From assembly GCA_003313425.1 (NCBI GenBank), contig NHZP01000082.1, forward strand, positions 98,279 to 162,278: a DNA stretch of 64,000 nt, given 5' to 3'. Both the position numbers and the translations under genes were made by a program. Of the stretch, positions 1 through 11,405 are shown piece by piece. The DNA comes from Pseudopyrenochaeta lycopersici (lineage: Eukaryota; Ascomycota; Dothideomycetes; Pleosporales; Pseudopyrenochaetaceae). The notes beneath the pieces were generated by a model that was not told the origin of the DNA, ran no database searches, and saw only the letters and a list, made by a program, of their open reading frames with translations. The number at the start of each line of letters is the position of its first letter. The first letter of the stretch is position 1.

Positions 1-64
1 CGTCTATACTCTCAAAAGCCATTAGCCTTGCGGTACTGTGTTCCATGCTAATGTCAATCCATAG

Positions 65-701
65 GTGCAACCGGATTCGACATTTCCTTCTCTCCTCGCT
101 TCAAGATGATTGGCCGTAATGGCAAAGATCTTGCAACAGAATGGAAGCCAGGGCCAGCTGCATATCTCTCTGTCGCTGTTGCAGACTTTCCAAATTATTT
201 CAGTGCGTTGTCAACTGCCATTGCTTAAAACCCATGTCAGCACCGCTAATGATTGACTGTTTGATAGTGTATCTAGGCCCAAATGCCCCAGTTGGACACG
301 GATCCGTGCTACCAATTATCGAGCATGCGACCAAGTACTTCATCAACTTCATGAAGAAGATTCAAACGCAACAGATCAAGGCCTTTGCACCGAAGCAGGG
401 CGCAATCAACGATTTCGTGACTCACACGAACGAGTTCATGAAGCGCACAGCTTGGGCGACGCCTTGCCGCAGCTGGTTTAAGAATGGAACCATAGATGGC
501 CCCATTTGGGCTTTGCATCCGGGAAGTAGGATCCACTGGTTTCATTTGCTGACTGAGCCGCGGTATGAGGATTGGCATTTTACCTACCAGACCGGTAATC
601 GCTTCCAGTACTTGGGCAATGGCTTTTCAGTCAGAGAGGTCAAGGGTAAGGACACGACTAGGTATTTTGACTTTCCGGAGGAGGGCTATCGGGATTATTG
701 A
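65..701 (+). CDS. Baeyer-Villiger monooxygenase (FMO family), C-terminal part
   Basis: The window opens inside this gene. The readable exons are 65-202 and 268-701, joined over a 65-nt GT..AG intron (203-267) that restores the frame across a conserved F-M-Y-L-G-P-N-A-P stretch. An earlier intron appears to end at 64. Visible family marks are ATGFD near the start (the second dinucleotide-binding region), GRNG, the GPNAPVGHGS turn and the aromatic-rich C-terminus with H-P-G-S near the substrate pocket. Known members use FAD and NADPH to insert oxygen next to a ketone, giving an ester or lactone. It ends at TGA 699-701 and converges with the SDR at 856. The N-terminal FAD domain lies outside the window, so substrate and full length cannot be judged. 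No peroxisomal signal is seen (ends RDY). Confidence 0.88.
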
Positions 702-855
702 AGCTTTCGAAATCGAGTCGCGCATTTAAAGAGTAAAGAGCAGAGGCGTATATGACTATACTGTACCCAATGCACAGAATTGTTCACCTAGGCCAGAAAA
801 TTTGCGTTAACACCGCGCAGGTTGCGCGGTCTCAATGATTAGCCAAACTCGGTTA

Positions 856-1981
856 TCAACCCCCACTGTATTCAATTTCATATAGCACTAAGATATAGCC
901 CATGTGTCGCAGTCTGAAAGTTCCCATCATACTTATGCCGCAATCATACCTGCACAATGAGATTAGCGAAAACTTCAAAAAATCGAACACATCCTGGAGA
1001 AATAAGAAATACTGACCACCATTAACCGGCAAGTCTGTCGCGGTGACAAAGCTAGCCCTATTCGACACAATCCACACAAGAGCCTCCGCAACCTCTTCAG
1101 GGAGTCCCTGGCGCTTCATCGCCATTTCTTTAGTCATTTCGTAGATGTTCGTATCGTGGTCCTCTGGCACTTCTCCTAACATAGCCGTCTTGATCACCCC
1201 AGGACACACTGCGTTGACTCTGATTCCATCCGGAGCATGGCGCAAACCATCCGCTTTGGTAAATGCCAGGACAGCGGCCTTAGTCGCGCAATACGCGGGC
1301 AAGTTATCATATGCTCTTAAACCAGCCATCGAAGCGACATTGGCAATAGCGCCCCGTGCGGTGGAGGCATATTTGTTACTTGCATTGGGGATAGAAAGGG
1401 GTTCTTGCTTGAGCATTTGCTCTATTTGTGCTTTTTGACATAACCATGTTCCGCGCTGGTTCACAGCATATTGCTTGTCAAACGTAGCCGCAGAATATTC
1501 GGTCGTGTAACCTGGAAGCAAAATGCCGGCGACATTACATGCGTAGTCGATGCGGCCAAACTTTTGTACAGAGGCTTGCACAAGATGATTGACAGAATCC
1601 TCCAAGGTGATGTCTAAAGTTATGAGCAGCTTGCATTGGGCCAATGTGCTATAGAATGCGCACTGCCACTCCATTGTATGCGAATCTTGCCGAAAGGAAA
1701 AATCTTCCCAGTGATTGCGGAAACTCACCGGTAGTCACAGCTAGGACATCCGCATTTGGGTATTCCGTCACGATTCGTTGCTCGGTAGCTTTGAGAGCAT
1801 CTGCATTCAAGTCTGCAATCACAATTCTTGAGCAGCCATCCTTGGCGAACAAGATAGCGGTTGCATGCCCGATTCCTAGGATATTTAACAGTGCGTTCAG
1901 AACGTGTAATTGCGGGTGGAGATGATTCATCTACTTACCTGAGCCGGCGCCAGTTACGAGGGCCACGCCGGGAAATGGCAT
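856..1981 (-). CDS. Short-chain dehydrogenase/reductase (SDR 1)
   Basis: Classical SDR on the minus strand. ATG is at 1981-1979, with exons 1981-1939, 1875-1729 and 1613-856. Both introns have GT..AG ends and restore the family frame. The Rossmann motif reads TGAGSGIG across the first junction. It is followed by an acidic residue in IADLN (suggesting NAD), CNVAG, the catalytic Ser region NVASMAG and the catalytic YCATK. VCPG and LPVNGGQ complete the fold. The last 40 or so residues after NGGQ are hydrophobic and not typical, so the true end may lie earlier, after a small unrecognised intron. It probably oxidises an alcohol to a ketone or the reverse. It lies head to tail with the aldolase upstream, and its promoter region holds a CGG-N9-CCG site at 2150. 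Confidence 0.85.
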
Positions 1982-2149
1982 TTTAACGGACGAGGAGACC
2001 AGGGTTTTGGTCAGTCTTGAGAATGGAGTGCGAACCTCGATGATGTAGCTGCGCAAAATGAACGAGATGTTTCCAAAATGTATGTCAATAATAGAGGCTT
2101 TGCGGGGAACATTTGTGTCGTTCTAAACCAGCAGGCCCCAATGCTTGTT

Positions 2150-2164
2150 CGGACTACCGAACCG
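2150..2164. promoter_or_regulatory. CGG-N9-CCG palindromic site upstream of SDR 1
   Basis: The half sites are CGG at 2150-2152 and CCG at 2162-2164, 169 bp upstream of the SDR 1 ATG. Inverted CGG triplets at fixed spacing are the usual target form for fungal Zn(II)2Cys6 regulators. This is one of seven identically spaced sites in the window. Binding is inferred. Confidence 0.45.
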
Positions 2165-2387
2165 TCCACGTTTCCGACATTCTTTTCTTCAATGTTCCCG
2201 AATTACGAAGCCGGTGTACCACTCACTAACAAGCCGGACTGCTAGACTTTTATTATGTAAATTCAGACGCTGCGGCTTACGGTAGTCCAGTTTGACTATG
2301 CACTCTTCGAGCCGTGTGAAATGTAAACGGAATAAAGAAATATTTGACTACCGTACACCTGACCTCTTAAGCGAGGCTTTACATCCG

Positions 2388-3329
2388 TCACATTGAAGAG
2401 CGGTCTCGAGTCAAGGCTTGCTCAGCTCCTTTACGTGAATCCGACAATGCTGCACTGACACCAGGTGCAATGACCGCGTAGTCTGCTGCAGCGACCAGAA
2501 AAGACATGCCCTCTTCTATGCGCTTCAAAGAGGCGTCAGACCCTATGCCCATACTTCCAACGACTTTTCCCAACCGTTTCCCGGCCACACATGCCTTTGT
2601 CAGAGCCTGTTTGAAGATGGGTTCATTACCATCCAGACCACCTGGCAATCCGAGTGCTAGACGAAGGTCGAATGGTCCAATAAAAATACCCGAGATTCCA
2701 TCTACTTCCATAATTGCGTCCAGGTTATCAATGCCTTCGCGGGATTCAATCATGGGTAGAATCGCGACATGGCGGTTCACCGCACGCTCGAAATAGCCCA
2801 TGACACCTCCGGACCCAGCAGGCTGCGCAAACGCCGCCATTGCAGGCCCGAAGCTTCGCCGGCCCCGGGGCGGATATAGAGCTCGGTCGATTACCTGCTC
2901 TATCTCTGCGGCATTGTTGATCATGGGAATAATGATTCCAGATGCACCACTGTCCAGGGCCCATTTGATCCATTCCACCCCCGCGGAAGGGACTCGGATC
3001 AAGGAATGGCAGATCCGGCCGGCTCGAGCTGAAGCAGCCGCCACTGCATGCACCAGATGGGTCATGGACTCCGCAGAGAGTGGAGCGTGTTCCATGTCAA
3101 TCATGACAAAGTCACACCCGGGCTGTTCGGCTACGATTTGGGCGACGATAGTTGAGGGTATGGTTAACACGGCACCTATCAGTGGCTTTCCGGACTCTTC
3201 GATGGCGGATATGAAGGAAATTGGTCTATCCGTTGCAGTAAAGTTGCTCCCTTTCTGTCCTGGGGTATACATGGTGACTGGTTTGTACAATTCCGAGTGG
3301 TGAGAGAGGTTAAAAAGCCGCTCAAGCAT
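2388..3329 (-). CDS. HpcH/HpaI-family aldolase (2-oxo acid aldolase like)
   Basis: Uninterrupted reading frame for a class II, metal-dependent aldolase of the HpcH/HpaI (phosphoenolpyruvate/pyruvate domain) family. Family marks in order are FVMIDMEHAPL, IRVPS followed by a W-I-K-W-A-L-D-S-G-A segment, a Y-P-P-R-G-R-R segment, and IESREG with GIFIGPFDL. The last two carry the Glu and Asp that bind the divalent metal. Members cleave 4-hydroxy-2-oxo acids to pyruvate plus an aldehyde. The frame stays open to 3554, but I chose the ATG at 3329. The longer version would swallow a CGG-N9-CCG site at 3442, and its extra N-terminus lacks family similarity. Another ATG at 3272 is also possible. The protein ends SSM, not a peroxisomal signal. 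In this cluster it could release a short carbonyl product after ring cleavage. Confidence 0.85.
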   Translation of the reverse strand: MLERLFNLSHHSELYKPVTMYTPGQKGSNFTATDRPISFISAIEESGKPLIGAVLTIPSTIVAQIVAEQPGCDFVMIDMEHAPLSAESMTHLVHAVAAASARAGRICHSLIRVPSAGVEWIKWALDSGASGIIIPMINNAAEIEQVIDRALYPPRGRRSFGPAMAAFAQPAGSGGVMGYFERAVNRHVAILPMIESREGIDNLDAIMEVDGISGIFIGPFDLRLALGLPGGLDGNEPIFKQALTKACVAGKRLGKVVGSMGIGSDASLKRIEEGMSFLVAAADYAVIAPGVSAALSDSRKGAEQALTRDRSSM

Positions 3330-3441
3330 AGATACGCCCAAGATCTCAATTACCACTGCAGTTGATGCTAATTTTGCGAGACGGAGGAACAGTATTACAT
3401 TCGGCTCTGTTTGAGAGCCGTCAGCCGGTGCTTCCACGGCC

Positions 3442-3456
3442 CGGACCACATTGCCG
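3442..3456. promoter_or_regulatory. CGG-N9-CCG palindromic site upstream of the aldolase
   Basis: CGG 3442-3444 and CCG 3454-3456, 113 bp upstream of the chosen aldolase ATG. The core (CGGACCACATTGCCG) resembles the site at 54004 (CGGACCATTGTTCCG). Regulator binding is inferred. Confidence 0.45.
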
Positions 3457-3904
3457 ACCACACTATGATCATGCACCAAAACTACGAAGCAAAGCCAGAA
3501 AAGCTTATCACAAATCACTATTGTAGAATACAGAGAACTACATCTGGTAAACAATACAACAGCTTACTGGTTTCTTTTTTTCTTTTTTTCTCCTATTTTT
3601 CATCTATGATTCGGAGGACGAATTGTAATATCTAAAGGAAAGTCCAGGTATTTTGTTGAAAAACGCTACTCCATTTGCTATTTCGATAATTTGAATAGAA
3701 AATAAATCCAACTGCGTAATAGTCCACACTGTTTCAGTTGACATGTACAATCATCATAGTAGAAAATTGGGGCTCATAGAATACTCCGGGCCGACTTTGC
3801 ATGTACACATTTGTGATATAACGTAAGAAGTAAGCAAACATTGATATATGCTTGGCGTGGTCAAAGTTGAACTGTATTTTAGAGAATAAACCAATTATTG
3901 AGTG

Positions 3905-4734
3905 TTACGCAGCAGCTCCCCCGTCGACGCTGTATACGGTGCCAGTTGTGAACGAGGCGTCATCACTGAGCAAGAAGGCAATCGTTTTTGCAACTTCAAA
4001 TGCTTCGCCTTTTCTTTGAAGTGGGAGGCTTGAATATGTTGAAGTTGTGGTACTGGACGTTGCTGAAGGAGCTGATTTCAGGAGACTATCGAGCATGGGA
4101 GTCTGAATTGGGCCCCTGTGGTACAGAAAAAGTGAGTTCACCATGCCCCTGGAATACATAAAGCTTATAGGTACGTAACTTACGGTGCAACTGCATTAAC
4201 GCGGATGCCTTTAACCCCAACTTCCTTTGCCGCCGTCTTCGTCAAACCGACGACGCCATGTTTCGAGCAAGAGTATGCGCCGATTCCAGGCCTTCCCATT
4301 ATTCCTGCTAGTGATGCCGCATTCACGATGCTACCTCCATCGCGCATGGCCCTGATCTGCGCACGTACACAGTACATGACTCCTGACAAGTTGACCGCAA
4401 TCATCTTATCCCACGTCTCGTCCGTGAGGTCTTCGAAACTGGTGAAGCCGAGCTCGATGCCTGCAATATTGGCGGCTCCGTCCAATTTGCCAAAGTGTTG
4501 TATCGTCGCTGAGATCCAGTCGTTGACCTGCTGACTCTTGGAAACATCGAGCTTTGTTCCAATAACATCGACGCCTTTGCTTTTCAAGTCGCTCACAACT
4601 TTATCCAGTTGCTCGACTTGGATATCTGCCAGTGATAGTCTAGCTCCTCGCTCCGCAAGCTGCAGTGTTAAGGCTAATGCGATTCCAGACGCTGCACCCG
4701 TGATGGTGATGACTTTGCCCTCAAATGATGCCAT
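3905..4734 (-). CDS. Short-chain dehydrogenase/reductase (SDR 2)
   Basis: Complete classical SDR of 253 residues in two exons, 4734-4184 and 4115-3905. The 68-nt intron splits a Pro codon (N-A-V-A-P-G-P-I). The cofactor motif is TGAASGIA (the last Gly of the usual TGxxxGxG is Ala), with ADIQ giving the acidic NAD-type residue. NIAG, the Ser in NAASLAG and YSCSK form the active site. The protein ends SVDGGAAA. The length is typical of a 3-oxoacyl reductase or cyclic alcohol dehydrogenase type. It lies between the aldolase and the cyclase-like gene, all on the minus strand. A closely related but CGG-N8-CCG sequence (4873-4886) sits about 140 bp upstream. Substrate unknown. Confidence 0.9.
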
Positions 4735-5660
4735 GTTAGACGTGGTACTATATTCGTCTCTGACCAGGTGGCTGAAAACAGAAGTAGTTGAAAATATAAA
4801 GGCAAATAGACTTCAGGCTAGGAACTTCCGAGTCCATAAATTGCTCTCAAGATAACAGATGCATGACGTAACCGGGTATTTTTCCGAGCCTGCGGTTGCA
4901 AGGATACTTCATAGCCGCCACCCCTTATGACACCCTATTGGTGGTAGGTGAGCCATCGAATCTGCGCTGAGTCTACCCGGAAAGAAAATATACTGCATCC
5001 CGCTCCCCTTGGCCGATAGATTTCAGTATCTTGCATCTGCTTGATTGCTAAGAATAGGTACATGCGTGGTGTTGACCTCAGGTGCGGAAAATTACCTACT
5101 TAGGAATCCTTCGGCGATATTTCACCTCAAGTGGACCAATTTCACACTCATCTCTCTCCTCTTGTTCTCACTAGGAACAGAGCATATACCCGGTGGAAGA
5201 CCCCAGAGAGTCTAACATATCTAGAAAACACGATGCTTTCATTTAAGCTGGTTAGGATGAAATGAGGGACTATGTGAATCTCGAAATTGATCCAGTGGCT
5301 TGACCAATATTTTGGAATTATATTTTGGATATAATTGTTTTGGATTTCAAATTGCTCGGTTCATTCATGAACTCTATTCTTGTATTGAAATAAATATTTC
5401 TACGCCGAAGTTTTCGCGATTATACATGAATTTGGTACATCAGTATTGCATGTAGCATATGGAAACATGCTGCCGTGAGGCTCTGAGACGCTTCGAAGCC
5501 GATGGATGAACACTCAGGTACGGTGTAGTAGCTACTAAACATGGCCGCAATCATTACTCTAACACCTAGTTCATGGCAAACCACCATAGGTACGTCATGT
5601 TTAGCTTGAACAAAGATTTTCATATCATTCATCCATAATGTTTTATAGAAGAAATTATGC
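4735..5660. other. Intergenic region, no gene recognised
   Basis: About 0.9 kb between SDR 2 and the cyclase-like gene. Short frames here show no family motif. The only possible signal is CGG-N8-CCG at 4873-4886. The 5220-5420 part is AT-rich, fitting a 3' flank. Confidence 0.5.
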
Positions 5661-6877
5661 TCAGAATATCGCTAGAGCATTCGGTGGGCTTGCAACACCA
5701 CCAGAAATATTCAAAGGCGAACTGGTAAAGAGAAAACTCCAGCGCTTTTGCCTCTTGCACTCCTCCGCCAACTCTTCCAAATCCCACAGCTCACCAATTG
5801 GCATGCCCCACAAGCTCAAAGCTGTATCATGAACACCTAAATGCGTATTAGACATATTGCCGTTAAAAACGTACAGAACAGGAAAAAGACTCACGGTTCG
5901 GCATTGTCGCTGGCCACGCCTCAAATGCCATATTATCAGCCGCAATGGCAGCAAACTTGTGGTTCCAGAGCCATTCGATCGACTCCGGAGTGCCCGCGAA
6001 TCCACAGTATGCATGGTCGACGTGGCCCGACTGGTGACGCTCTTCCGCCGAGGCGTTGTTGTACCATTTGATCCATCCGGTGCGTATGATCAAAATATCT
6101 GCAGGTTTCAGTTGAACGCCTTGGTCTTTAGCAATTTGGTCTAGCTCCCGATATGTGATATCATGTTTGGTGTCAGCGCGGTATACTATGTCCTTATTTT
6201 CTGCCCATGAAGCATAATCAAGCAAAACTCCTCGACCAACAATCCCCCCACGCTTCAGCCACGCTGCCCCCGTCAGTGTTCATTGATCCAAGATACGACA
6301 TGTGACTCACTTTGGATTCCATTGCGGTCATTGCGGTCTGGCCCAGATATCTCAGCATGCGTAAGGCCATTATAATACTGTCCAGTCTCCTGCCATGCCC
6401 AATGTCCTGTGATAGATGGTAAGCCACTTGTCGCAGAAAACGAAAACAGTGAACTAGAACGTACGCAAGCTATCCCATTGACTACTCGTCTGCGTATTGA
6501 TGTAAATTTCGTCGTCGTGGCCGGTGAGGCCGAGGTGACTTAAATCCAATATATTGTGCACAATAGCCTTGCGGTCATGACCTGGATCATGAATACATTC
6601 GAGTGGCCAGCTAATCAAATTCTTGAGCTAAAGTTCGAGCGAGCATAGCGGGGCAAAAAAAATCGAAAACTCACTTAAGAGACACGCTAACGCCAGCCTG
6701 CAACTCTCTTCCTGCTTCTTGCGCCTTTTTTGGCGTAAGCCAGTTCAACGTTCCTAATTGGTCTTTCTGGCCATCTTTGTCCCATAGGCCCCAAGCGCAT
6801 CCGTGTGGCATGTTTGGTACTGCGGGCAAGTCTTTGTATGATGGAAAATCTTCAGCCTCCATTTTCGTTGGTGTCAT
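5661..6877 (-). CDS. Cyclase / kynurenine-formamidase-like hydrolase (PF04199 type)
   Basis: Five exons can be joined in frame: 6877-6675, 6610-6465, 6406-6311, 6263-5895 and 5836-5661, giving 329 residues. Introns are 58-65 nt except the third (47 nt). The family is recognised from VSLNWPL, HDPGH, ILDLSHLGLTGHDDE, the SSQWDSLRHW segment, YYNGLTH, GRGVLLDY, ILIIRTGW and the end LWGMPIGELWDLEELAEE followed by FTSSPLN and ASPPNALAIF. Bacterial relatives carry an HxGTHxD metal site. Here the fungal clade's variant with GHDDE and SSQWD stands in its place. Relatives hydrolyse amide or ester bonds or act on cyclic ketone-derived substrates, so a ring-opening or lactone hydrolysis step fits the cluster, but this is inference. 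The start could also be the ATG five codons on. Confidence 0.85.
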
Positions 6878-7142
6878 CTACGAGAGCAACAAGTTTGTGG
6901 CAATCAATGTATAACGATAACGCGTGAATGTGCGAACAAAAGTCTCAGTTCCAAAACCAATAGCATATGTATGTAATGACTTCGTACATATCCGAAGAGC
7001 CACGTTCTCCCTTCGGCAACGGATTCTCCGAACGCTGCAACATCACAGGAGAAGATACGAACCTGCACCCGGAACTTCTCCACGGATGCACTATGCATCT
7101 TGACCTCGTTGCTGTGCTCTTTGGCAGACCCCATGGGGCGGA

Positions 7143-9117
7143 TCACAAATGCGCCCGGATTGGCTTCTTTTCTCTCGAGGCCAGGATGGCCTTACCCATG
7201 TCTCGGAGAACATTCTTCTTGACTTTCCCACTACCTGTTAACGGCAATGAACTACCCACTTCGGGGTCGCCGAGCCAAAAAATGTACCGGGGAGACTTGT
7301 GCCTGGCAAGTTTGGCTTGGACCCAATTCCTCATCTCTTCGTCAGAGAGTGTGGTTCCCGTGGTGTCGGCTTGGAGATACGCGGCGACCACTTCACCGTA
7401 CTTGGCGTCTTTCAAGCCCACGACAGCTGCATTCACGATGTTGGGATGCTGGATTAATCGCTCCTCAATTTCTAGAGGGAAAATATTCTCGCCACCTGCT
7501 CCGTAAGTTAGCTCTTTGCAACTGGAGGGGAATTAGTCCGTCTCTGCACCTCTGATAATTATATCTTTTATTCGACCAGTGATCTTGCAATAGCCCTCCG
7601 AATCAAAGGACGCCTCATCACCAGTGTGCATCCAGAGAACTCCTTTTTCGTCCTGTATCATGACCTCTCTTGTCTTTTCGGGGTTGTTGAGATAACCTTT
7701 CTGCAACAAGTATCCTGAGACACATAGCTCGCCTTTGCTGCCTAGAGGCACAATATTGCCAGAGTTGTCGATTATCTTTGCTAGAACGTGAGGCAGAATC
7801 TTGCCTACTGTTGAAAAACGTTTCTCGGGTGCGTCGTTCCAGCTCGTCATGAAACTTGCAGGTGATGTCTCAGTCATTCCTGATCGCTCCAGTCAGACAT
7901 GCAACTTCTGTGAGACTCCACGCACCATATGTATTAGTCAATTGACGCAAATTCAGCTTTTCTTCCAGGTCTTCCATCATTTGCCGTGGTGTTGCGGATC
8001 CTGCAGCGATGCCGGTTCTGAGATGTGGAAACTTCTCTCCGGGATGAATCAACTGCATCTCAGCAGTCCACATAGCAGGAACGCCGTGCAGCGCGGTGCA
8101 ATGTTCCTCTCGCACAGCCTGGAGCACAGCGTTTGCTTCAAAAGTTTCGCTTGGAAATACTATCGTACCCCCGCGTGTGACCACTGCTAACAACCCGAGG
8201 ACAAGACCAAAACAATGGAATAGGGGAGGTGGGCAGCACAGAATGTCGCTTGTTCGCAGCCCCATACGATCACCGACTAATCTCGCATTGTTGATGATAT
8301 TACTAGGTTGGGCGCATCTTGCATCAGATTTGCATTTTAGATTCTTGAGCGGGACTTACTGGTGCGTTAACATGGCAGCTTTGGGGCTCCCCGTTGTGCC
8401 GCTAGTGTATTGCAAATTGCAAACATCAAATGTGGTGACCATGCTCTCTGCTGCTTGTAGCTTGTCATTGGTGATGGCCTTTCCATTCTCCATCATTTCC
8501 TGAAAAGTTAAAAATCTATCGTGAGTGTTGTCATGGCTGGGTTCAAGGAGTATGGCCTCTTCAAAAGCGGGTCCATAGGCAGGATCTGTTGGGTGTGAGA
8601 GTATCTCAACTACAGCCGTGTTCAGTTTAGATCCGAGTCTAGACGTTGTGAAGAGCAGCTTGCATGCTATAATCATTGCAAATGTTAGCAAAGGCGCTTG
8701 CGATGTTGGTGTTTACTGACCGCTATGCGATATAGCATTCTTCAATTCACTGGGCGTGTAGGTGTTGTTAAACACTGCCAGGATGGCTCCGACACGACCA
8801 CAAGCAAATAGTAGCTCAGCATATTCGACGCGATTACCAGCCAAGATGCCGAGTGTATCCCCATGTTTGACACCTTGCGAAAGTAACCCCCTGGCCACGA
8901 ACTTGCTCTGCTCCTGTAATTGCCTGTACGATAATCTTTCGTGGCTCGATGAAGCCACAACCGCTGTTTTGTTGGGGGTTTCACTGCATTGCTCATTGAG
9001 CAGCTGGCTGATAGTTACTTCAAGCAACCTTGGTTCCTTAGGTCCTTGAAGAAATGAGAGTGTAGTATTTTTATTGGAATGTGCTGCAATATGCGGGATG
9101 TTTCGAGTCATTGCCAT
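7143..9117 (-). CDS. Acyl-CoA ligase (AMP-binding, 4-coumarate/medium-chain type)
   Basis: Five exons (9117-8721, 8666-8360, 8302-7926, 7879-7550, 7495-7143) give 587 residues. Introns are 46-57 nt. The ANL superfamily marks are the P-loop [14 protein letters not shown], the core NTYGMTETS rebuilt across the 7925-7880 intron, the HTGDEA acidic motif, the hinge [16 protein letters not shown] rebuilt across the 7549-7496 intron, and the C-terminal catalytic Lys in TGSGKVKKN. The reaction is acid + ATP + CoA to acyl-CoA + AMP + PPi. The C-terminus is AHL, which fits the PTS1 pattern [SAC][KRH][LM], so peroxisomal import is likely. The frame extends to 9156 only through a TTG, so the ATG at 9117 is chosen. 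A CGG-N9-CCG site lies 211 bp upstream. The likely role is activating the ring-opened acid for beta-oxidation. Confidence 0.93.
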
Positions 9118-9327
9118 TTGGACAAGTTCAGGAACTTGTGATGTACTAAGGAACAATAAGCAGTTGGGAATCAGTACCCTTTTTTTTTGTTTTAGCCACT
9201 GCGTATGCCGTACTTGACCATGTAACTGAATCTTAACTGACCCGTTTAGAAGTATTCTTCGGTGACTAATACTTTAGATACAGGATTTGAGTGAGGAATA
9301 TGCTACCGCCTTTTTCCGATCAACAGC

Positions 9328-9342
9328 CGGCTCGTGCAGCCG
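9328..9342. promoter_or_regulatory. CGG-N9-CCG palindromic site upstream of the acyl-CoA ligase
   Basis: CGG 9328-9330 and CCG 9340-9342, in the 349-bp gap between the ligase start (9117) and the end of the fusion gene (9467). The spacing is the same as at six other sites in the window. Confidence 0.45.
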
Positions 9343-9466
9343 GTAAAGCGCAGCAGACAATATCACTGAAGAGAGATTGGTCGATCACAATGGAAGTGCC
9401 CTGTGAAAGCCTCAATCTGCCAAACAAATCTATTTTAATGTACGTTTATAATGCGCGTGCTCGCAA

Positions 9467-11405
9467 TCACAGTCTTGCCTTTAGTTTCTTCTGCCCGTAC
9501 GCTGCCCAATTAATACTCTTGTTCCCAGATTGGAATTCCTTGATGCCATATGCAGCTTCAGCATCCTCGGCCATCATTTCTGTGAAGAGACCTTTGATCC
9601 CCTCAGCCTGGCGCTTTCCAGCAGCATCAGCCCAGGCGAGCGCGACAAGCTCCTTACACATGGCTGCAGCGCGTGGAGCACAGCCATCCAGTTGCAAAAG
9701 ATATGCATCGAGCGCGCTATTCAGCTGCGAGAACGGCTGCACACTGGCAACCGCACCAATGCGTATCAAGTCTGATGGCCAGATCGGACGTCCCGATAGC
9801 ATGGCCTCTCGGGAAAAAGCAAAGCCAAGCTCACGGATGAGGTACTTTGAGATTGTCGCTGGGCACAACCCAAGCTTCACTTCGCTCAGGGTGAATACGG
9901 CTGTTGTAGCCATAAGCCTGATGTCACAAGCGAAGGCCAATCCAACGCCTCCACCAAACGCTGGACCTTGGATGCATGCAATTGTGATTTGAGGCGCATT
10001 GTCGATGGCTTCAAAGAGATTGGTTAAACTGTGGAACTGATCGTCAACCTTGGATCCACCCTTAGACACAGGACTGCTGTCCTTTTTCAAGTCCATGCCT
10101 GTACAGAAAAATTCGCCATTGCCGGTGATGGCGATTGTCTTGATATCCGAGTCTGTTGAGGCTTTTTTGAAGAAAGATGTCAGTTCCGCGCACATTTCTA
10201 CAGTCAGGGCGTTGCCATTTTTTGGGCGATCCAACACAATCTTGACGTGAGACTTTGACCGGAATATACAGAGATTGCCTCCTTCATTTACTCTTGACCA
10301 TTTGATTTTGTATGAGGGCATATTGTTTGCTGGTGATGAAGAAGAAGAAGAAGAAGAGAGCCCGAACCTAGTAGCAAGCGCACTGCCTGCCCGGCTTCCG
10401 TTCGGTTTCTTCAGTGTATCAGAGATCCAAAGACCGGTTTGAACCAACTCTTTTAGGTCCACTCCTGTATCGATTCCAGCTTCATGAAAAGAGTAGACGA
10501 GGTCTTCAGTTGCTACATTTCCTCTTGCGCCGGGCGCAAAAGGACAACCGCCCAGTCCAGCAACGCTTGCATCAAAGACTCTTACACCGCAATTATATGC
10601 TGCCCATGCGTTGCTGACAGCTTGGCCGTAGGTATCGTGGAAATGACCTGCCAGTACCTCGACAGGGATGCCGAACTTGACTAGATACGATATCAGATTA
10701 TTGACTTGCGAGGCAACACCCACTCCAAGGGTATCTCCGAGGCTAATCTCGTAGCATCCCATGTCCAGTAATCGTTGAACACAGTTTAGAACGCTTGTAT
10801 GTGGGGTTGGTCCGTCAGAGATATCGGCGAATATGCATGATATGTATCTGATTGTAAAATTAGTGTGTACATCCCAATCATCGGATGGCTACCCACCCTC
10901 TCACAGCCAATCCATTGGATATTGCCTCTCGAGCAACAGTTTCCGCCCGGGCCAAACCTTCCTGCACCGAACATCTGATATTGGCTTGGCTGAAGCCCTC
11001 ACTCGCGCTGACGAACACTGCCACTTCTTGCACGCCCAGCTCCAAGGCAGTCTGGAGGCGTCGTACATTTGGAACCAGCACCGGCAATTGAAGATGTCTA
11101 GCGCCGCCATTACCGGCTCGACTCTTAGATGCTGTACTGTGCAGGGACTTGATGCTCGCATCAGAGAGTAGCTCCTTGCAATCAGCCAGCTGCGGAACCG
11201 CGCGAGGAGACACAAGCGAGGTCAGCTCGACAGCGCCCAGCCCGGCATCAAGGAGGCGATGTATCAGCATCAACTTTGTCGCGGTGGAGACAGAATCAGC
11301 GATGTTTTGGAGACCATCTCGAGGACCAACTTCAACAATTCGAATCCTGGATGAGTTGGGAGGTGGTCGCGCCAGCATGGAGGTTGATTTTGCATTTTGA
11401 GCCAT
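9467..11405 (-). CDS. HMG-CoA lyase / enoyl-CoA hydratase fusion protein
   Basis: Two exons (11405-10897, 10847-9467) encode 629 residues. The 49-nt intron splits a Gly codon within V-R-G-Y-I-S-C. Residues about 18-315 are a DRE-TIM metallolyase of the HMG-CoA lyase family: VEVGPRDGLQN, VPNVRRL, SLGDTLGVG, AGHFHDTYGQAVSN and the catalytic loop GLGGCPFAPGARGNVATEDL with the conserved Cys. A Ser-rich linker (eight Ser) follows. Residues about 345-629 are a crotonase: RPKNGNAL, the oxyanion-hole segment GEFFCTGMDL, and QGPAFGGGVGLAFACDIRL. In leucine and terpene degradation, the hydratase makes the 3-hydroxy-3-methylglutaryl-type ester and the lyase cleaves it, so the two fused activities are consecutive. 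The C-terminus ARL fits PTS1. The frame crosses both domains without a break, so this is a true gene fusion rather than two neighbours. Confidence 0.93.

Noticed and set aside
3330..3554. N-terminal extension of the aldolase
   Set aside because: The frame is open but contains a promoter-type CGG-N9-CCG site, is hydrophobic without family similarity, and makes the protein too long.
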